Source: Hesseltinella vesiculosa (Eukaryota > Mucoromycota > Mucoromycetes > Mucorales > Cunninghamellaceae). From it: 64,000 nt of DNA. Below, one piece after another: positions 35,031-47,950 of this stretch. A program made the translations under genes and the position numbers. The notes under the pieces are model-generated. The model ran no database searches and was not told the origin of the DNA. It saw only the letters and a list, made by a program, of their open reading frames with translations. The DNA is taken from the NCBI GenBank assembly GCA_002104935.1, contig MCGT01000019.1, forward strand, positions 186,001-250,000, given 5' to 3'. Each line of letters opens with the position of its first letter. Within the stretch, counting starts at the first letter, position 1.

Positions 35031-38000
35031 TTATTCGAGGGCAATGCTGGCTTTTCGGATGGCCTCGGTGTCCAAGGGGTCTAAGAGGAGGCAGAGCTCG
35101 TACACATCTTCATCGAGATCAAACGCATAGCGACGAGCGAGATTTTGAAAGGTTAGGACGCGCTTAATCACAGTGGCAGTGATTCGATGTTTGCGAAAGT
35201 TGACCAAAGGCTGCTTCAACACGGGTGACACGCTGCGATGGTTCTGGGTGGTTTGTTCATGGTAGATTCGGTGGTGGTCATGGCTAGGTTCCAAGTAAGG
35301 CGGCTGTTCGGAATTAAATACCAGATCAGACAAGTAGATGCCGAGGAACGGGATGCAGCCACCAAAGGGAATCTTGACTTTTGTGCGGCGGAAGCTTCTG
35401 GGATTGGTGCCCGGCATTTCGACTTGCACTTCTGTGGGTGACATGCCGTATTCTTCAGCAACGGTTGTCATGTTGTCACGGATGTGTTTCCAGTTGCGCA
35501 TGGGCGATGTAAAGAGCGACAGTTCTTCCAGCAACCGCATTTCCCGGGACCCAACTCTTGACCATGTCTTTTTCAGCCGTGACACCCATGGCGATTGCAA
35601 ACCCAACAGAATCTGCACCAACGTCGCAAAGTTCGAGTACATTTTACATTTCTAAACACGAAAAAAAAAGAACCGACGAGTTGAGTCATCAGGCCATCTG
35701 ATTTTTTTTTTCAGTTTCGATTTACCTGAGCCAGTCGGATGAATTTTTCAATGACCTTGACACGGAGATCCATACGATTGCAGCTGACAATTTCCGAGGC
35801 TACCCATTGGCAGACAGTGTTGAAGCGCTCGATGACTTGCTCTATACCACCATAGCCATCGTCGCGAGCCAGCTGCATCTGTCGAGTTTGGCGAGTGTAA
35901 TTGATGGATACACCATCGTTGTTGGTGACCATGGACGGGGCAATATCATCGACAGTTGTTTGATCGGTTGCGCCTTGGTAGGGGGTGTTCATCTTTGTCC
36001 AGCGGCAGTGCACCATTTCTTCCCAGTCAACGCCCAGGAGCACGTCCCGTTCAATGAAACAAAGCTGCTGTGCCAATTTGCTGGAGCGGTAATAGAGAAT
36101 GAAGCTGCCGTGTTCGTGGGGGAAGTCTTGGTCAGGCGTGTACGTAGGCGGAGCCGCCATGGAGCCATGCGAATGCAGGCCCAGCGACAGAAGTGGGTCT
36201 TCGCTATCCATCCAAGAAGGCGCGAGGACACCTGAGGGTGTGGGTGTGGGAGCCACATGGATGTCGGCCCCGGTGGGAATGGCGAGTAGCGCAGGTTGCG
36301 CAGATGCTGATGGTGATGTAGACTCTTGGTGGATGGACTGAGTGGCCACAGGCAAGGAGAGGGAGAGGCGGTTGGAGCTAGGGTTCATGATGGAGCTGAG
36401 TGAGGTGACGGAAAACACTTGCTGGTGAATGCTGGCACCGTCACCCTTTGTTGCAATAGTCGTCAGCCGATCAAAGCTGCGGTTACCATAGATCGACTGG
36501 AGGAGTGTCACAGAGGCGGCAGGCGAGGACGATCGACGTTGCTGCTTTGAGTAATAGGGCGATGAATGGTCGCGAAGGCTGACAACGCTGGGGGTCGTTT
36601 TTTCTGCCTGTTTGTAAAACGCGCCGTTCCCGACAAGCGCATCGGATGTCGAAGAGGATGAGGAGCTGAAGGAGGCTACAGAGTCAGAATCATCGTCTTC
36701 CATTTCTTCAATATGCAGGTTGGTGTCGGATTCTTGGTAGACCAGCTGACCAAGATACATTGGCTGGCTTTGAGGCGACGTCAAGGGGCGGCTGTTGTTG
36801 CTGCCAAGACGATCGGCAGCGTTTTGCTGCTCGGTTGGCGCCTGTTTCTGGGTTTGCTGTTGGCGGAATTGGAGGAGTGCTTTGCTGTATCGCTTTTCTT
36901 CATCGCCAAGCAAGGCCACGCTGAAACGGCGACAAGCCCGAGGACCTGTTTTTTTCCCTGTACAGCGGGTACAGTCGCAGTCGATGTCCATATCCAGATC
37001 GCTTTCACGAAGCTCTTGGGCAATCCGGCTGACAAGGGTGGTGTTGGTGGCGGCAAGGTTGTTGCCAGTAAAGGCAGAGCGTGAAGGTGACAAAGCGTTT
37101 GGTGCAAATGAGTGCCTGGTGATCACTGGGAAGGTGTGGCTGGTCTGCTGTGGAGGTTCGACGTCCAATAAGACCTTTTCCGAGCCGAGGTTTTCGAAGC
37201 GAGGGAGGGAGGCTGGCGAGGCTGGGGTGATAGATGCTGTAGGGGGGGACGACGGTGTGGATGACGCTGGTGTGGAAGCATCTTTCTGCTTGATGGTGGC
37301 GGTGGTAGTGGTAGGGGTTTTGGCAAAGACCATGCTAACCAGCTTCTTGGATAGGCTGGGGCGGATGGGTTTGGGAGTGGGTGGAGGGGAGGCAAGGGAT
37401 GGTGTGCTTTTTTTGCGGGTCAAGGATGACGTCGCAGGTTCCTTGCTGCGAGACGATGGCTGCGAGGCGGTGCCCGCAACAGTTTGGTGGTAAGGAATGG
37501 CTTCAAAGTCATCCGAGGCGCGTGGAGGGGGCAGATGGTCTGGTTTGTCCAGCAAGGTTTTTTCATCCTTGGCTTTGCGGAGGGCAGCAATACTTCGTTT
37601 TGGTGTCAGCGTTGGCTTTGATGGCATGGGAGGTGCTTCTTTACAATGTCAAGGTGAGGAGAAAAAGAGGAGATCAATACAAAAAAAAAACCCCCCCGGT
37701 GGTAGTTTACCTTTGGTCTGATGCACAGGACGTAGCGAGGATGGTGTGGAGACTGACGTGCGAAGGGGAGGAGGAGGGTCTTGTTGCAGAACCAGTTCGC
37801 GCAAGTTACGTTCACTTTTGCGTTGCTGGATGCTCTTTTGCGAGAGATGTTTGGCAAGGCTGACAGAGTCCTCTTCGGCAGCAGGTGGCTGTGAAAGGTC
37901 CAGGTTGGAAGGCATCAATGGGAAGGACATGCGGCTGTCTCTGCGGATGGACATCAGCATCGACATCTCGGCAGGGTCTTGGCACCAGCGATTGGAGGGC

Positions 38001-40721
38001 GCTCGAGGGATGCCAGAGGCCATGTCGCCGATGGCGGCCTTTTTCAGAGGACCATCTAGGTTGCTCATGGCAACAGCAAGGGTGGCCAAACGTTGCTGGT
38101 CATCAGGCTGGTCAACAGTTGAGGACGAGGCGATGGCGGAGGCTGAGGCTGAGGTCGAATAGGCGTCAGAGAGCGGGTCGACAATGGAGCCGGTGGTGGT
38201 GGTCAGGGCAGAGGAGGAAACAGCGTCATGCAAGTGGGCAGCATCATTGAAGGCAGACAAGCGGTCTTGCTGGTGGGTAATGGAGGAGGATAAAGTGGTT
38301 AGAGTGGACAGGGAGTTCTCGGTACTGCTTCGATCCAGGCGTCCGAACGACGATGACAGGTTGCTAGATGAAAAAAAAGCCATGCGTTGACGTTCTTCTT
38401 CCTCTTCACGTCGAAGACGTTCGATTTCAAGCTTGGAGAGGGTTGGATTCTGTTCAGCCTTCCAGATCTGGCCGGCACCGCCGCTAACTTCCACAGAGCT
38501 AAACGGATGGCTGCCGTCCTGCTGTCCGTCCAGAGGTTCTTGGGGCTCGTTTTCAAGTGGAGGAGCGTTGGAAGCATCTTCAAACACGTCGTCGTCGTCG
38601 CTGTCGATCTCGGTTGTGCCGGGACTGATATCGCTTTCCAGCGAATCATCATCTGATATCGTGCCGGGGTCTGGGTCAGAGGCAGCGGGCTGGGATTCGT
38701 CTATAGGATTCAGATTTGGCTCTTCGATTGTGGGAGGCACATTGACGCTCGACAGACCAGCAGAGCTACTGTTTTCCTGTTGCTGTGAGAAGCGGCGCTT
38801 TCCAGGGACGTTGCCGATGACGACGACGGGAGCGTGGCGGGCATCGACGACTGCCATGTTGCCGTTATGTTTGCCACGTACGTCCATGCCACGCACCAAG
38901 GCGGTTTTCCTGCGCAGCAGGCCATCGGACAAGGTGGCTCGGACCTTCTCTTCGACACGTTCTTGGTGAGCAGGAGGCGGAGGAGGAGCAATGACCTGCA
39001 CACGCTGGGCATTGTCACCCCGGTCATAGTAGACTCGTTTCAGCCGGCGCACTACCCGCTTCAAGCCCTTGACAATGCGCTGATCACGGGGTGAGCATTT
39101 CACCAGTGGGTGGTGAGGCAGGGCGTTCAAAAAGGTTGTCAGGACGACCCGGAGATCGCGGCTCGGGATAAAGTCATGGACAAAGTAATTCAACAGCCAA
39201 TGACGCATCACGACGAACGTTCTATGACATTGGATAGAAAAGTAAATGATGAGTTGATTATGTTGCATTTTCGGGAGGACAGGCGGGTGGGGTTTACCTG
39301 ATGCGGACGATTTTACGTTCAGGGCCATCGTTTTCTAATGCCCAACGGAAGCGAAGAATCAGCAGTTTGCAGAGCTGTGTAGGCGAGATGAAGCTTCGAT
39401 AGGTCAAGAAAAAATCGGTCATAAAGTCGTAATCTGCAGATCATGGCAAAAGGCGAGTGAGTACAAAAAAAAAAAAAAGCAAAAAAAAAAAAAAAAATCG
39501 CGCCCTTCTTTTGTTTCAGGTGTAGCCCAGCATGTCTTGTTTGGAAAAAAAAAAGATTCCTTACCAAGGGTGATGGTCAACTTCTCGACAAGCTTTTCCA
39601 CAGAAGCAGCCTCGATGACCTTGGATACCAACGCAGATGGTTCATTCGTGGCAGTGGACATTTGGAGGGTGGATTTCGTTCGACCAAATGTGCGCTTAAT
39701 CAGCAGCTGGCGGAGATTGTCCTTGGATGGGCGATGCATCAGACTTTTGGATCGCAGAGTCTTTTTTAGTCCGCCCAAGAGATTTGGTTTGACAGGCTCG
39801 GGTTGGTGCGCAGCAGGAGGGGTGGCTGTGGTGGTGTTAGATGAAAATCCTCGAAGGACCGGCCGATTGGCAGGTGACTTGGCAACCGTTGTTGCTGATG
39901 AAGCAGAAGGGGTCGCACTTGGAGCAACTGAAGTCACCGATGGCCTAGCGGTCGTGGTGGCCATGGAGGCTGATACTTCTTTTGGATCGGGCCCCCAGAC
40001 AATGATACGGTCATCGTCGTCTAACTTTAGCAAATCAAAGATTGATGGTGGGTAGCCAATGAATAAAAGAGGTGCAGTGACTTGATCAGTGGCCATCGAA
40101 ACTTGCGCAGGGTCCACGTTTTCGGGTGCCTGGGACAGTGGGCCGACGGAGAGGAGCGAGAGGGAGTCGGTGGCAGCGGAATGGAGGGAAGCGTCGGAAG
40201 GCATATGGTGGAGCGAGGGGATCCATGAGTCCAGCAACATGGAGGAGGGGCTGGCAGGGAACATTAGGTCGTCACCATGATCATCGCGAATGAGAAAGTC
40301 ATTAAACAAGCTGACATTAGGGATGGTGGGAAGGACAAATTGGGGAGGGGCTGTGTCGGCATTTGGGGCGACCAGAGGGTGTGGATCATGTGATTTGTCC
40401 GTTGGCGTTTGCTGTTGACCCGCATCAGATCGACGCCTTTCCCAGAAGATTTTGGACTGGCTGTACTCAGGCACGCCAAACACGGTGGCCAGAGCGGCTC
40501 GTTCTCGACTGCTGCTTCCAGTGGTGTTATTCAGGAGCTCAACAGGGATGATTGAGTTGTTACGAGTTCGTTTTGGAGCTGGAATGGCTGTTTCTTGCAA
40601 CACTGGTGAGTCTGCAGAATGGGATGTATCACTTAAGGGGTAAAAAAAAAAAAAAAAGGCACTCAACTACTTGCTTCTGCCATTGGCTCGTCATTCCTTT
40701 TTTTTTTTCTTACCTGGGCAT
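35031..40721 (-). CDS. Ras-family guanine nucleotide exchange factor (CDC25/LTE1-like)
   Basis: A large multi-exon gene encoding about 1,780 aa. The N-terminal part is disordered, then a REM (Ras exchanger) module appears: ASVEKLVEKLTITLG, continuing with DFFLTYRSFISPTQLCKLLI and RHWLLNYFVHDFIPSRDL. A very long Ser/Pro-rich linker follows. The C-terminal exons hold the catalytic RasGEF domain: CQWVASEIVSCNRMDLRVKV, FIRLAQ joined to KCKMYSNFATLVQILLGLQS, then CIPFLGIYLSDLVFNSEQPP. This order (REM, long linker, C-terminal GEF) resembles LTE1 and CDC25. The Ras or Tem1 target is inference. The 5' end is tentative: the ATG at 40721 (MPS) is the nearest in-frame start upstream of the first long exon. 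Another coding-like segment at 40905-40800 could not be joined in phase. Stop at 35031. Confidence 0.85.
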
Positions 40722-41431
40722 GACAGTTTTCAAATACCTTATGTCCCAATATCAAGGGAGATGAAAAAAAGTGAGCAAGTGGCAAAAGAGAAAAAGAGTA
40801 AAAAAAAAGGCCCCCGGAAACAATAAAAATTTTGTTCTGTCCAACCTTGACAAAACGGCCTTGGTGTAACATGCGGTTCCATGTGGTGAACCATGCTTTA
40901 TCCATTTCATCTCATTTTGGATTTTTTTCATCTTTCGTCAAGTCTTCAGATGTCATCAACCCTTTTGTATCTTCATCAATAAGCATAAAAAAAAGTATAT
41001 GGCGCAGGAAAAAACGATGCAGCAAATTGAAATAGGGACTGAAGGATCTTGCCTCGGCTTGTTCTATCTTTTGCTGAGGAAACGGTGTTACTAGGCGATG
41101 GGCAACTCGAGGAGTTCATCCCAAAATGACGACCTTGTCAAATTGGAAATTTCGTGTAACAAGTATGGCCTTCGGCTTACAAAAATGGCCAACGACCATC
41201 CAAAAGCGACGTAAAAAAAAAAAGGGAGATCGAGGACAGGCGCTGGCCGCCAATGAAGTTCTCTATCCAATCAGAATGTGCCTCGAAATAGGGCAGCTTT
41301 CTGAGCTTCTCTCGTTTTTTTATTTTCTTTCACCATCGCATCCTTGATCTTCTTTTTTTTTTTTTTTTTTTTTGCTCCTTTGCCCTTTCGTTGACCGTTG
41401 TATATAGCGAAGAAAAGAAAAAAAAGAAACC
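40722..41431. other. divergent promoter region of Ras-GEF and OST3
   Basis: About 700 bp between divergently transcribed genes. A minus-strand open segment starting MDKAWFTTWNRMLHQG (40905) may be an unresolved first exon of the Ras-GEF gene. A TATATAG element at about 41400 lies 30 bp upstream of the OST3 ATG. T runs occur at 41353-41373. Confidence 0.4.
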
Positions 41432-42774
41432 ATGTGGCAAAGAAAAATGCAATCTCTTTTGATATTCACATTGCTATTTCTTGGCTTGATATCCGCCAAA
41501 CCTGACGCGAAATCCGAACGGCTCATCAACAACGCCATTGCCAACAATGGTATTGTCAAGCTCACCTCTGACACATACTTCAAATACACCCAAGGCAGCC
41601 GCGACTATGGTATTGTTATCTTGCTGACTGCTCTTAGCAGCCAAATGCGATGCTACCCATGCCGGTAATCCATCTATTTTTTCTTCTTCATTGTGATGGC
41701 TAACGTCCTCTTGATTTTCATAGTGAGTTCGATCCTGAATACCATCTTGTTGCTGCCAGCCACTTGAAGTCAAAGAAACCAGAAAGACTCTTCTTTGGTC
41801 ATTTGGACTTCGACGATGGTCAAGCTGTTTACCAACAGGTACAAAAAACAAACGATAAAATTTAGCGTGGCGCCCTGACTTTTTTTTTTCTTCTCATACA
41901 AAGCTGGGCTTGCAAACCGCTCCCACCATTTTATACTTCCCTCCCACTGACGGCTCCGGCAAAGCCGATGCTATCAAATACGACATTAACCGCAAGTATG
42001 TATACATACAAAATGAAGAAAACAAGTCGTGTTCTAACACTCTTTATAGCGGATTCGCCGCCGAGCCTTTTGTCGAATTCTTGAACCAGCATGCCACTGA
42101 ACCTGTCAAGTTGGTGCGTCCTGTTGACTACTTTAAATTAGCCACCAACGTTTTCCTTGGGTTGGGCACCTTGGCGGTGATCAAGCTGTTGTACCAGTAC
42201 TTCAACTTCATCATCTTCCACAAGAACACTTGGACGGTCCTCACCTTGGTAAGCGCGCGGATAAAGCTGATAGAAGAGCTGGCCATATGCTTATCTATTC
42301 GTTCTAGTTTGTGGTTTTGATCATGACCTCAGGCCATATGTTCAACCGTATCCGCGGCACCCCCTATGCTCATCACGGCCCCAATGGTCAACTGAACTAT
42401 GTTGCTGTCGAGTAAATTCATTACAACACGATCGAGGTGACGGCTGACCACAGACTCACCTCTTTTTTTTTTTTTTTTTACGCAGCTTCCAGAGTCAATT
42501 CGGTATTGAAACTCAAATCATTGCTTCCATTTGTAAGAGACGGCCAGAGTGAAAGAGCGTGAATCGGATGCTTATCTTTGTTTTTATTTTTTTAGACGGC
42601 ATCCTTGCATTTGCAGTGATTGCTCTGTCTAGATCAGTCCCCAAATTTGACGATGCTTTCCGCCAACGAATGGGCGTGTACGTGTGGTTGGCGTGTTTCG
42701 TAGTGATCTACAGCTGCCTGATTGCCTTCTTCAGACTCAAGAATGGTGCTTATCCCTTCAAACTATTCTTTTAA
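41432..42774 (+). CDS. OST3: oligosaccharyltransferase subunit OST3/OST6 (thioredoxin-fold, MAGT1/TUSC3 family)
   Basis: At least six exons encode about 330 aa. The protein has an N-terminal signal peptide (QSLLIFTLLFLGLISA), a lumenal thioredoxin-like domain with the redox motif CYPC (RCYPC joined by splicing to REFDPEYHLV), and a FFGHLDFDDG strand. Four C-terminal membrane segments follow, among them VFLGLGTLAVIKLLYQYF, FVVLIMTSGHMFN and WLACFVVIYSCLIAFF. The RGTPY motif after TM2 is typical of the family. In yeast these subunits sit in the ER oligosaccharyltransferase and form transient disulfides with substrates to help N-glycosylation. The first ATG (41432) is used; the second (MQSLL) would give a slightly shorter signal peptide. 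The C-terminus reads PFKLFF. Confidence 0.92.
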
Positions 42775-42887
42775 AAGCACTCATACAGTAAAAAATATCA
42801 AAAAAGAAAATGCTATTGAAAAATATAGTGGTTTTTACTAGCGATGGGGGGTATCAATAAAAAAAAGGTCTATGTCTACGCTTCCGT

Positions 42888-43576
42888 TCAATTTTTGGCG
42901 GCCACGGCTTTTTCTTCCTCTTGATCCACATCCTCTTCGTCCTGTCCGTCTTCTTGTTCCTCGTCTTCCGAGTCAAATTCCGAGTCTTCCAGATCTTCTT
43001 CGTCCGATCCTTCCTCGTCCTCGCGCTCCATCTTGCGCACATAGGCTCGGCGTTGGCGAAGGCTCATGCTGTTCAGCATGCGTTCCAATTCCTGTTCTTC
43101 TCGCTGCTCATCCGCGGCAGTCTTGATGTCTTCTTTGCTATTGAGGTAGGACAGTCAGTCTCCTGTGTCGACGGTTCTTCTCTTTTTCCTTACTTGGTGA
43201 TGATTTCACGACTGTCCAAGCACTTGGCACAGACCTTCTTGTCCGAGGCGCATTTGTGGCAGAGCACATGGTAGGCTTCCTTGATGGCTTTCTCTTGACA
43301 ACAGGTACTAAATATGAAAACGTGAGCTTGATGAAGGCAAGAGAGATCATCCTACCATCGCTTAACAGAGGTCAAGGGCTTGTATTTTCTGTACTTTTTG
43401 CGCCAGACAATGACGTCTGTGCATCGCTGGCACAGGCCATAGACGGGAAGTTCTTCGATCGTCTTTGTCTTTCTCGAGTTCTTGTTGTGTTTCCATGCGG
43501 TGGTGTTTTGATGCGCTTGGCCACCTTTCTTGTTATTCCCCTTGCGTGAGGTAGCCTTTTTCTCGTACGACGACAT
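42888..43576 (-). CDS. C9orf85/DUF2039-family zinc-binding protein
   Basis: Four exons encode a small basic protein with an acidic tail. The start (MSSYEKKATSRKGNNKKGG) is followed by the family signature AHQNTTAWKHNKNSRKTK, then YGLCQRCTDVIVWRKKYRKY. Further CxxC pairs follow after an intron (CHKCASDKKVCAKC). This matches human C9orf85 and its fungal homologues, which have several CxxC zinc knuckles and no established function. The C-terminal 60 residues are highly acidic (EDEEGSDEEDLEDSEFDSED) and end AVAAKN. It lies convergent with OST3, 114 bp away, and next to an RSA3-like gene on the same strand. A role in ribosome biogenesis or RNA handling would be only a guess. Confidence 0.85.
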
Positions 43577-43702
43577 TGAAAGGAAAGTGGAAAAGGAAGT
43601 TGGGAAAAAAATTGCGGCAGGAGAAATCATGTCCTTCTTTGCAAGCCACCGTCCCAAAAAAAAATTGGTATCAAACTGCGCACGCTTTTTTTTTTGTATT
43701 TT

Positions 43703-44299
43703 TTATTCGGTTAACATGATTTGCTTTTCCAAGCCATCAAATACAGATATACCGGTTTCTAGCGAGTCGATCAATACATTGAGTCGACTGGTATTCAGGC
43801 TAGGTTCCTAGAGAGGGGGAGATTCAAAGTGAGTGAGTGCTCATTGGGAATGCCAACGACGAGAAGCCTACCTGACGAAGCACATCCAGGTCATTGCCGA
43901 AGCCAGCGGTCAGTTGACCCATATAAAATGAACGGAAATCTTGAGGAGGCGTGGGTATGCTGTTGGAGGACGTCTCGTCTTGGTCCATGGGTTCTTGTTG
44001 GCCAGCCGCTGGTTGATCTTCGTCATCGCTGTCACTGGCGCTTTCGTAGGCTTTCGTCAGCGGTAGCTGGCTGCCATTGCTAGATGTAGCGTCTTCTACA
44101 AGCTGATCTAAAATATCATCCATGGACGTTGGGTTGATGGCCAAATCCAGGCCATCGTCTTCGGTCTGAAAAAAAAAGTGGTGAGGTTCTTCTTCGCTGC
44201 GAAAAGACATAAAACGACGGATTGTACCTGTTGCAGCTTTGGCTGCTTAGCTTTATGATTTTGCTTGAATCCAGCTTGTCTTTTTTTGGAATTAGCCAT
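43703..44299 (-). CDS. RSA3-like ribosome assembly protein
   Basis: Three exons encode about 140 aa. The N-terminus is basic (MANSKKRQAGFKQNHKAK). A middle Asp/Ser-rich region follows, and the C-terminal domain is DFRSFYMGQLTAGFGNDLDV joined by splicing (Q then EPSLNTSRLNVLIDSLETG). The pattern FRxFYxxQxTxxFGxDLDxLR followed by LxxLIxxLExG is that of the ribosome assembly protein 3 domain. In yeast Rsa3 acts in the nucleolus in 60S assembly. It ends IMLTE at 43703. The gene is 126 bp upstream of the C9orf85-like gene, both on the minus strand. Confidence 0.82.
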
Positions 44300-44401
44300 G
44301 TCAGTATGTGATTGTGAGCAAAGAAGGGAAAAAAAATATTTGAACTGAGGCTCCGTTTTTTTTTATTTTTATTTCATGCGCAACTCCGGGTCGCTCTTTT
44401 T

Positions 44402-46893
44402 TCATCGCCAAAGGCTAGCCTTTCGATCACGGTTCTTGATATCTTCTTGGTACACCCAGGCTTCTTCAACCATGCGTTGAGATTCCTTGCTTTCAACTTT
44501 GCGCTTCAGGCGACTAAAGGGGGTATCGGATGGCTTTTTGATGTCGATGAGAGCCGATTTCTTTTTGAAGGGTTGTCGGCCGCGTTTGCGTTTTGGCTCG
44601 ATCCGGTCCTTGCCAAGTTGTTGCATCACATCCCCTTCGATTTCTTGCCAGAGAGATGCTTTCTTTTTCTGTGCTGCTGCTGATGATGAGGCTGCTGCGG
44701 AGAATGTGGGAAAAGCAGGTTCTTCGAAAGAGGTATCAACGACAGGGCTGCCCAGTTCATCTCTTGGGATGATTTTTCCATGGAAAGGGCAGGTTACCAA
44801 ATCTCGACGAGGACATAGCCCACCACTGTTCAAAGGATGCCTGCATGCCTATGCCCAAAGAACCAAGCTCAGCACTTGTTGCTCTCCATTTTTTTTTTCT
44901 TACCTTGAGATTGCCGTGGCTGTGGCTCTTGTAAAACACTTTGCGTTTTCGCAGGTCTTCCAGCAGATGGTCAGGTATTTCGTTCGTGCCTTCGCCTGTG
45001 CCCAGAAACCGATGGGAGAACTCTGCCAAAAAAGAAAGTCAGTCAGAAGAAAAAGGAGGTGACACCACTAGCTTACCTAGGCCGCTTTGGTTGAATTGAA
45101 CATTGTCCCCGTTCCAGTAGAACAGATCGTCACCCCATTCCACAACCGGTGCTTTTTTGAGAAGCTCTGCAAAAAGAAAAAGGTGAGCATGGCCATCCGT
45201 GGCAAGGAAGGAGTCATGCTTATTTTTGTATACCTTCGCGGTCGACGGTTTGCTTGCCTTTGCCTTTCTCTTTGGGAGAGGTGATGTATTCTTCGGAAGT
45301 AGGGAGAGGTTGGTCGACTTGGGCACCTGCATAAGTGACATCGTCTACCATCTGCGGCTCAAAGGCAAGGGGGAACAGGCGCTGACGGGGTGGCAATGCC
45401 GCGTTTCTGACTTTGGTGATGTCACTCTCATCAATGTCCACAGTGTCGAGTGTTGCAAGGTCTGGGAGCTCTATCTCTTCAAACATGGCATCCATATCGT
45501 CATCGCTCTCTTCGTCGTCTTTGAGTTGCGAGGGTCGTCGATTTGGTGGTAGCTCAATTCCCAGGAGTTTCACCTTGCGAATAGATTCGTCCACCTTGTT
45601 CTTGGTATCAATCAACTGCTTTATCAACCTATCCTTCTGCACCTTGTCCTGCAAGAGAGTTTTAGGAACAGGGTTTTTGGAGAAAAAAAAATGCTTACAA
45701 CGTGGTCCATACGAATCAATGAGTTGATCCAGGCATTGACTTGCTTGATTTGTTTGGTTTCCAGGACCTTGTATGCCTCACGTAGCTGCTCATATATGAT
45801 GCTGTTCTCGGCTGATTCATGTACTTGCTCCTCCAGTGGATTGGATGGTATGGTGACGGTGATGGAATACCTATTTGAAGCAAGACCGTGTGACCGCAGA
45901 GACTAATACAGGAAAAACAGGTGAACCACGTGCTGGTGTCGGGAAAAGGGTCAAAGTACCTCATTGTAATCTTCATCGTTAGATGTCGACGGCATACCAT
46001 TCCAGGTACCATTGAGCATCGCGTCAAAATCAAGCCCCGAATGGTCCTTCACGTCATCATTCTTTGGCACCAAGATTTCAAAGCAGGATTCCTTTTACAA
46101 GGCATAATAAAACGTTTAGCACGCTCCAGTGCTTTATGGGCGCAGACCCACCATGTTTTTCAATGTGTCTTGCACGAGATCTAGATGCCCATCCATGTCC
46201 TCCTTGATCTGGCCAAAGCGTCGTTCTTGGATGACTTTGAGCCGTTCTTGTTTGTTGGCGCTCAGCCGGTCGCTCTGGTGGATGCTCTGTAGAGACTGGT
46301 CCCCTTGAAGGAAGCCATTGTGCTCAAGATAGTCGTAGCCGATACTGAGTGGCCGCAGCTGTTCGCCATAGTGATTGTACCAGTCCTTGATGAGGGCAAT
46401 GGCAAAGCGGCGCAGTTTCTGGGCAACAGGGGCTGGCGGTGGCAGAGTTGTGTTTTTTATCCCTACCGACAGCTCAATGACAATGGGAAAGTCGTTCATG
46501 AGGAACTGTCGAAAGTGATGGGATCGCTGAAACAGCTCCTCACAAAGCTGCATGCAAGAATAACGTATCTGAATGGGTCGTAAAAAAAAAAGGCATGAAA
46601 ATCGCCTGCGTGGGTACAAAAAGGAAAAGCTTATGGATACCTGGGCATGCTTCTTCTTCAGTTGTGACATGATGACTTCGTAGGCTGTTTCAATGTAAAT
46701 GGCATCTAGTTTGCATGTGCGTTTTATATCCTAGAATGGAAGAGGAATATTCATTGAGACTTTGTAAAGAAAAGGTAGGTCACATTTTGTTGGCTTTGAT
46801 TACCTTGAGCAAGTCTTTATCCAATGTCCATTCTCCAGTTTCAGTAATAGTTGTTACATTGGATACAAGACGGTCTCGCGCTTCAATGTCCAT
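44402..46893 (-). CDS. UVSSA: UV-stimulated scaffold protein A homologue (transcription-coupled repair)
   Basis: A multi-exon gene. The N-terminal VHS/ENTH-like helical region is present ([60 protein letters not shown], then [20 protein letters not shown] and [15 protein letters not shown]). The C-terminal DUF2043 zinc knuckle is complete after splicing: [18 protein letters not shown] followed by [15 protein letters not shown]. Both ends are diagnostic for UVSSA. In animals it recruits USP7 and TFIIH to stalled RNA polymerase II through CSA/CSB; it is absent from budding yeast. Downstream of the knuckle are basic nuclear-localisation-like stretches ([12 protein letters not shown]). The start is the ATG at 46893. 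The stop is at 44402. Confidence 0.9.
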
Positions 46894-47075
46894 CAATGTA
46901 ATATGGTGTAGCAAAAGGGAAAGGAGCGCAAAACGAAAAAGCAACGAGCTCTTCAAGCAAGACCGCAGGCGGCTCTGGGCGTGACAGTGTTTTTTAAAAC
47001 TCATCACATGATGACTGCTCTAATTTTTTTTTTATTTTTACTTTTTTTTTTTTCTTCTCTATTGCTGTCAATCCA
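46894..47075. promoter_or_regulatory. divergent promoter, UVSSA and mitochondrial uL10
   Basis: Only 182 bp separate the two divergent start codons, so both promoters must lie here. Two T runs at about 47023-47053 are close to the plus-strand ATG. No TATA box. Confidence 0.45.
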
Positions 47076-47811
47076 ATGGCTATGTCTCGTAATGGCCGTC
47101 TAACTAGATCATAGTGCATCGATCCACTCATCGTATTTATCTTGTTTATAGGCTCTCATCTGGCCAAGAGTTTGCAACCTCTTTTCAACCAACGTGCTTC
47201 CTGTAAGTCGACTAGATCACGCTTGTCTTCCCCCTGCCAGTTGCTCACTTTCTTTTTGTAAAGATGCTACGGTGACCAAGAGTAACAAAAAAAACCATCC
47301 TCCTCGACGTACGTACTTGCATGAAAAATACGCTTCTCTGATCAAGGACAACCGAGCCATGTTTATCTTTCAACACAACAACTTGACTGTGGGCGAATTC
47401 ACACAGCTACGACAAGAGATGACCTCGGCCAATGGCCCTGCCACCTTGACCGTGATTCGAAGTGGCGTGTTCAACTCTGCGCTCCGTGAAACAGAATACG
47501 CCAACTTGGAACCTTTGGTTGCTGGCCCCACCTGCGTCTTGACCACCAATGCTGCCGATGCTGAATACCCTGATCTCCTGAAAACCGTCACCAATGTCTT
47601 GACCAAGAACAAGAAGCTCTTGTTGCTCGGTGGCAAGCTGGACAAAACCTTGCTCACCCATGACGATGTCAACAAGATTGTGCAGCTGCCTGGTCTTGAC
47701 CACCTCCGTGCTGAACTCTTGGGCACGCTCCAAGCGCCTGCTCGCAAATTATTGCGCACTTTGGAATCTCCTGCCCAGCAAGTTCACAGCGTGCTGGATC
47801 GTCGCATTTAA
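47076..47811 (+). CDS. mitochondrial large-subunit ribosomal protein uL10
   Basis: Three exons (47076-47088, 47152-47202, 47264-47811) give 203 aa in frame; the first exon is only 13 nt. The N-terminus MAMSRSHLAKSLQPLFNQRA is Arg/Ser-rich without acidic residues, as for a mitochondrial presequence. The mature part matches the L10 family: MFIFQHNNLTVGEFTQLRQE, then PATLTVIRSGVFNSAL, LLLLGGKLDKTLLTHDDV and a C-terminal helix LLGTLQAPARKLLRTL. By family it forms the base of the mitochondrial ribosomal stalk. Yeast calls this protein MRPL11 and humans MRPL10, so no symbol is given. Confidence 0.88.
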
Positions 47812-47950
47812 TCCCTCTTTTCTCCCGCCACTTACTCCTTCACCAACCCCTTTGCATCCCAACCCCCCTGTTGTATCATAATTTGTTTATAGAGGATTAA
47901 AAATATCAATTCTTTAGAAAGACGAGACAGGTATTATTAGAGAGCGGGTG

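Noticed and set aside
43352..43657. Upstream start for the C9orf85-like protein at 43657
   Set aside because: The extension has no family similarity, while MSSYEKK at 43576 aligns with the known N-terminus.
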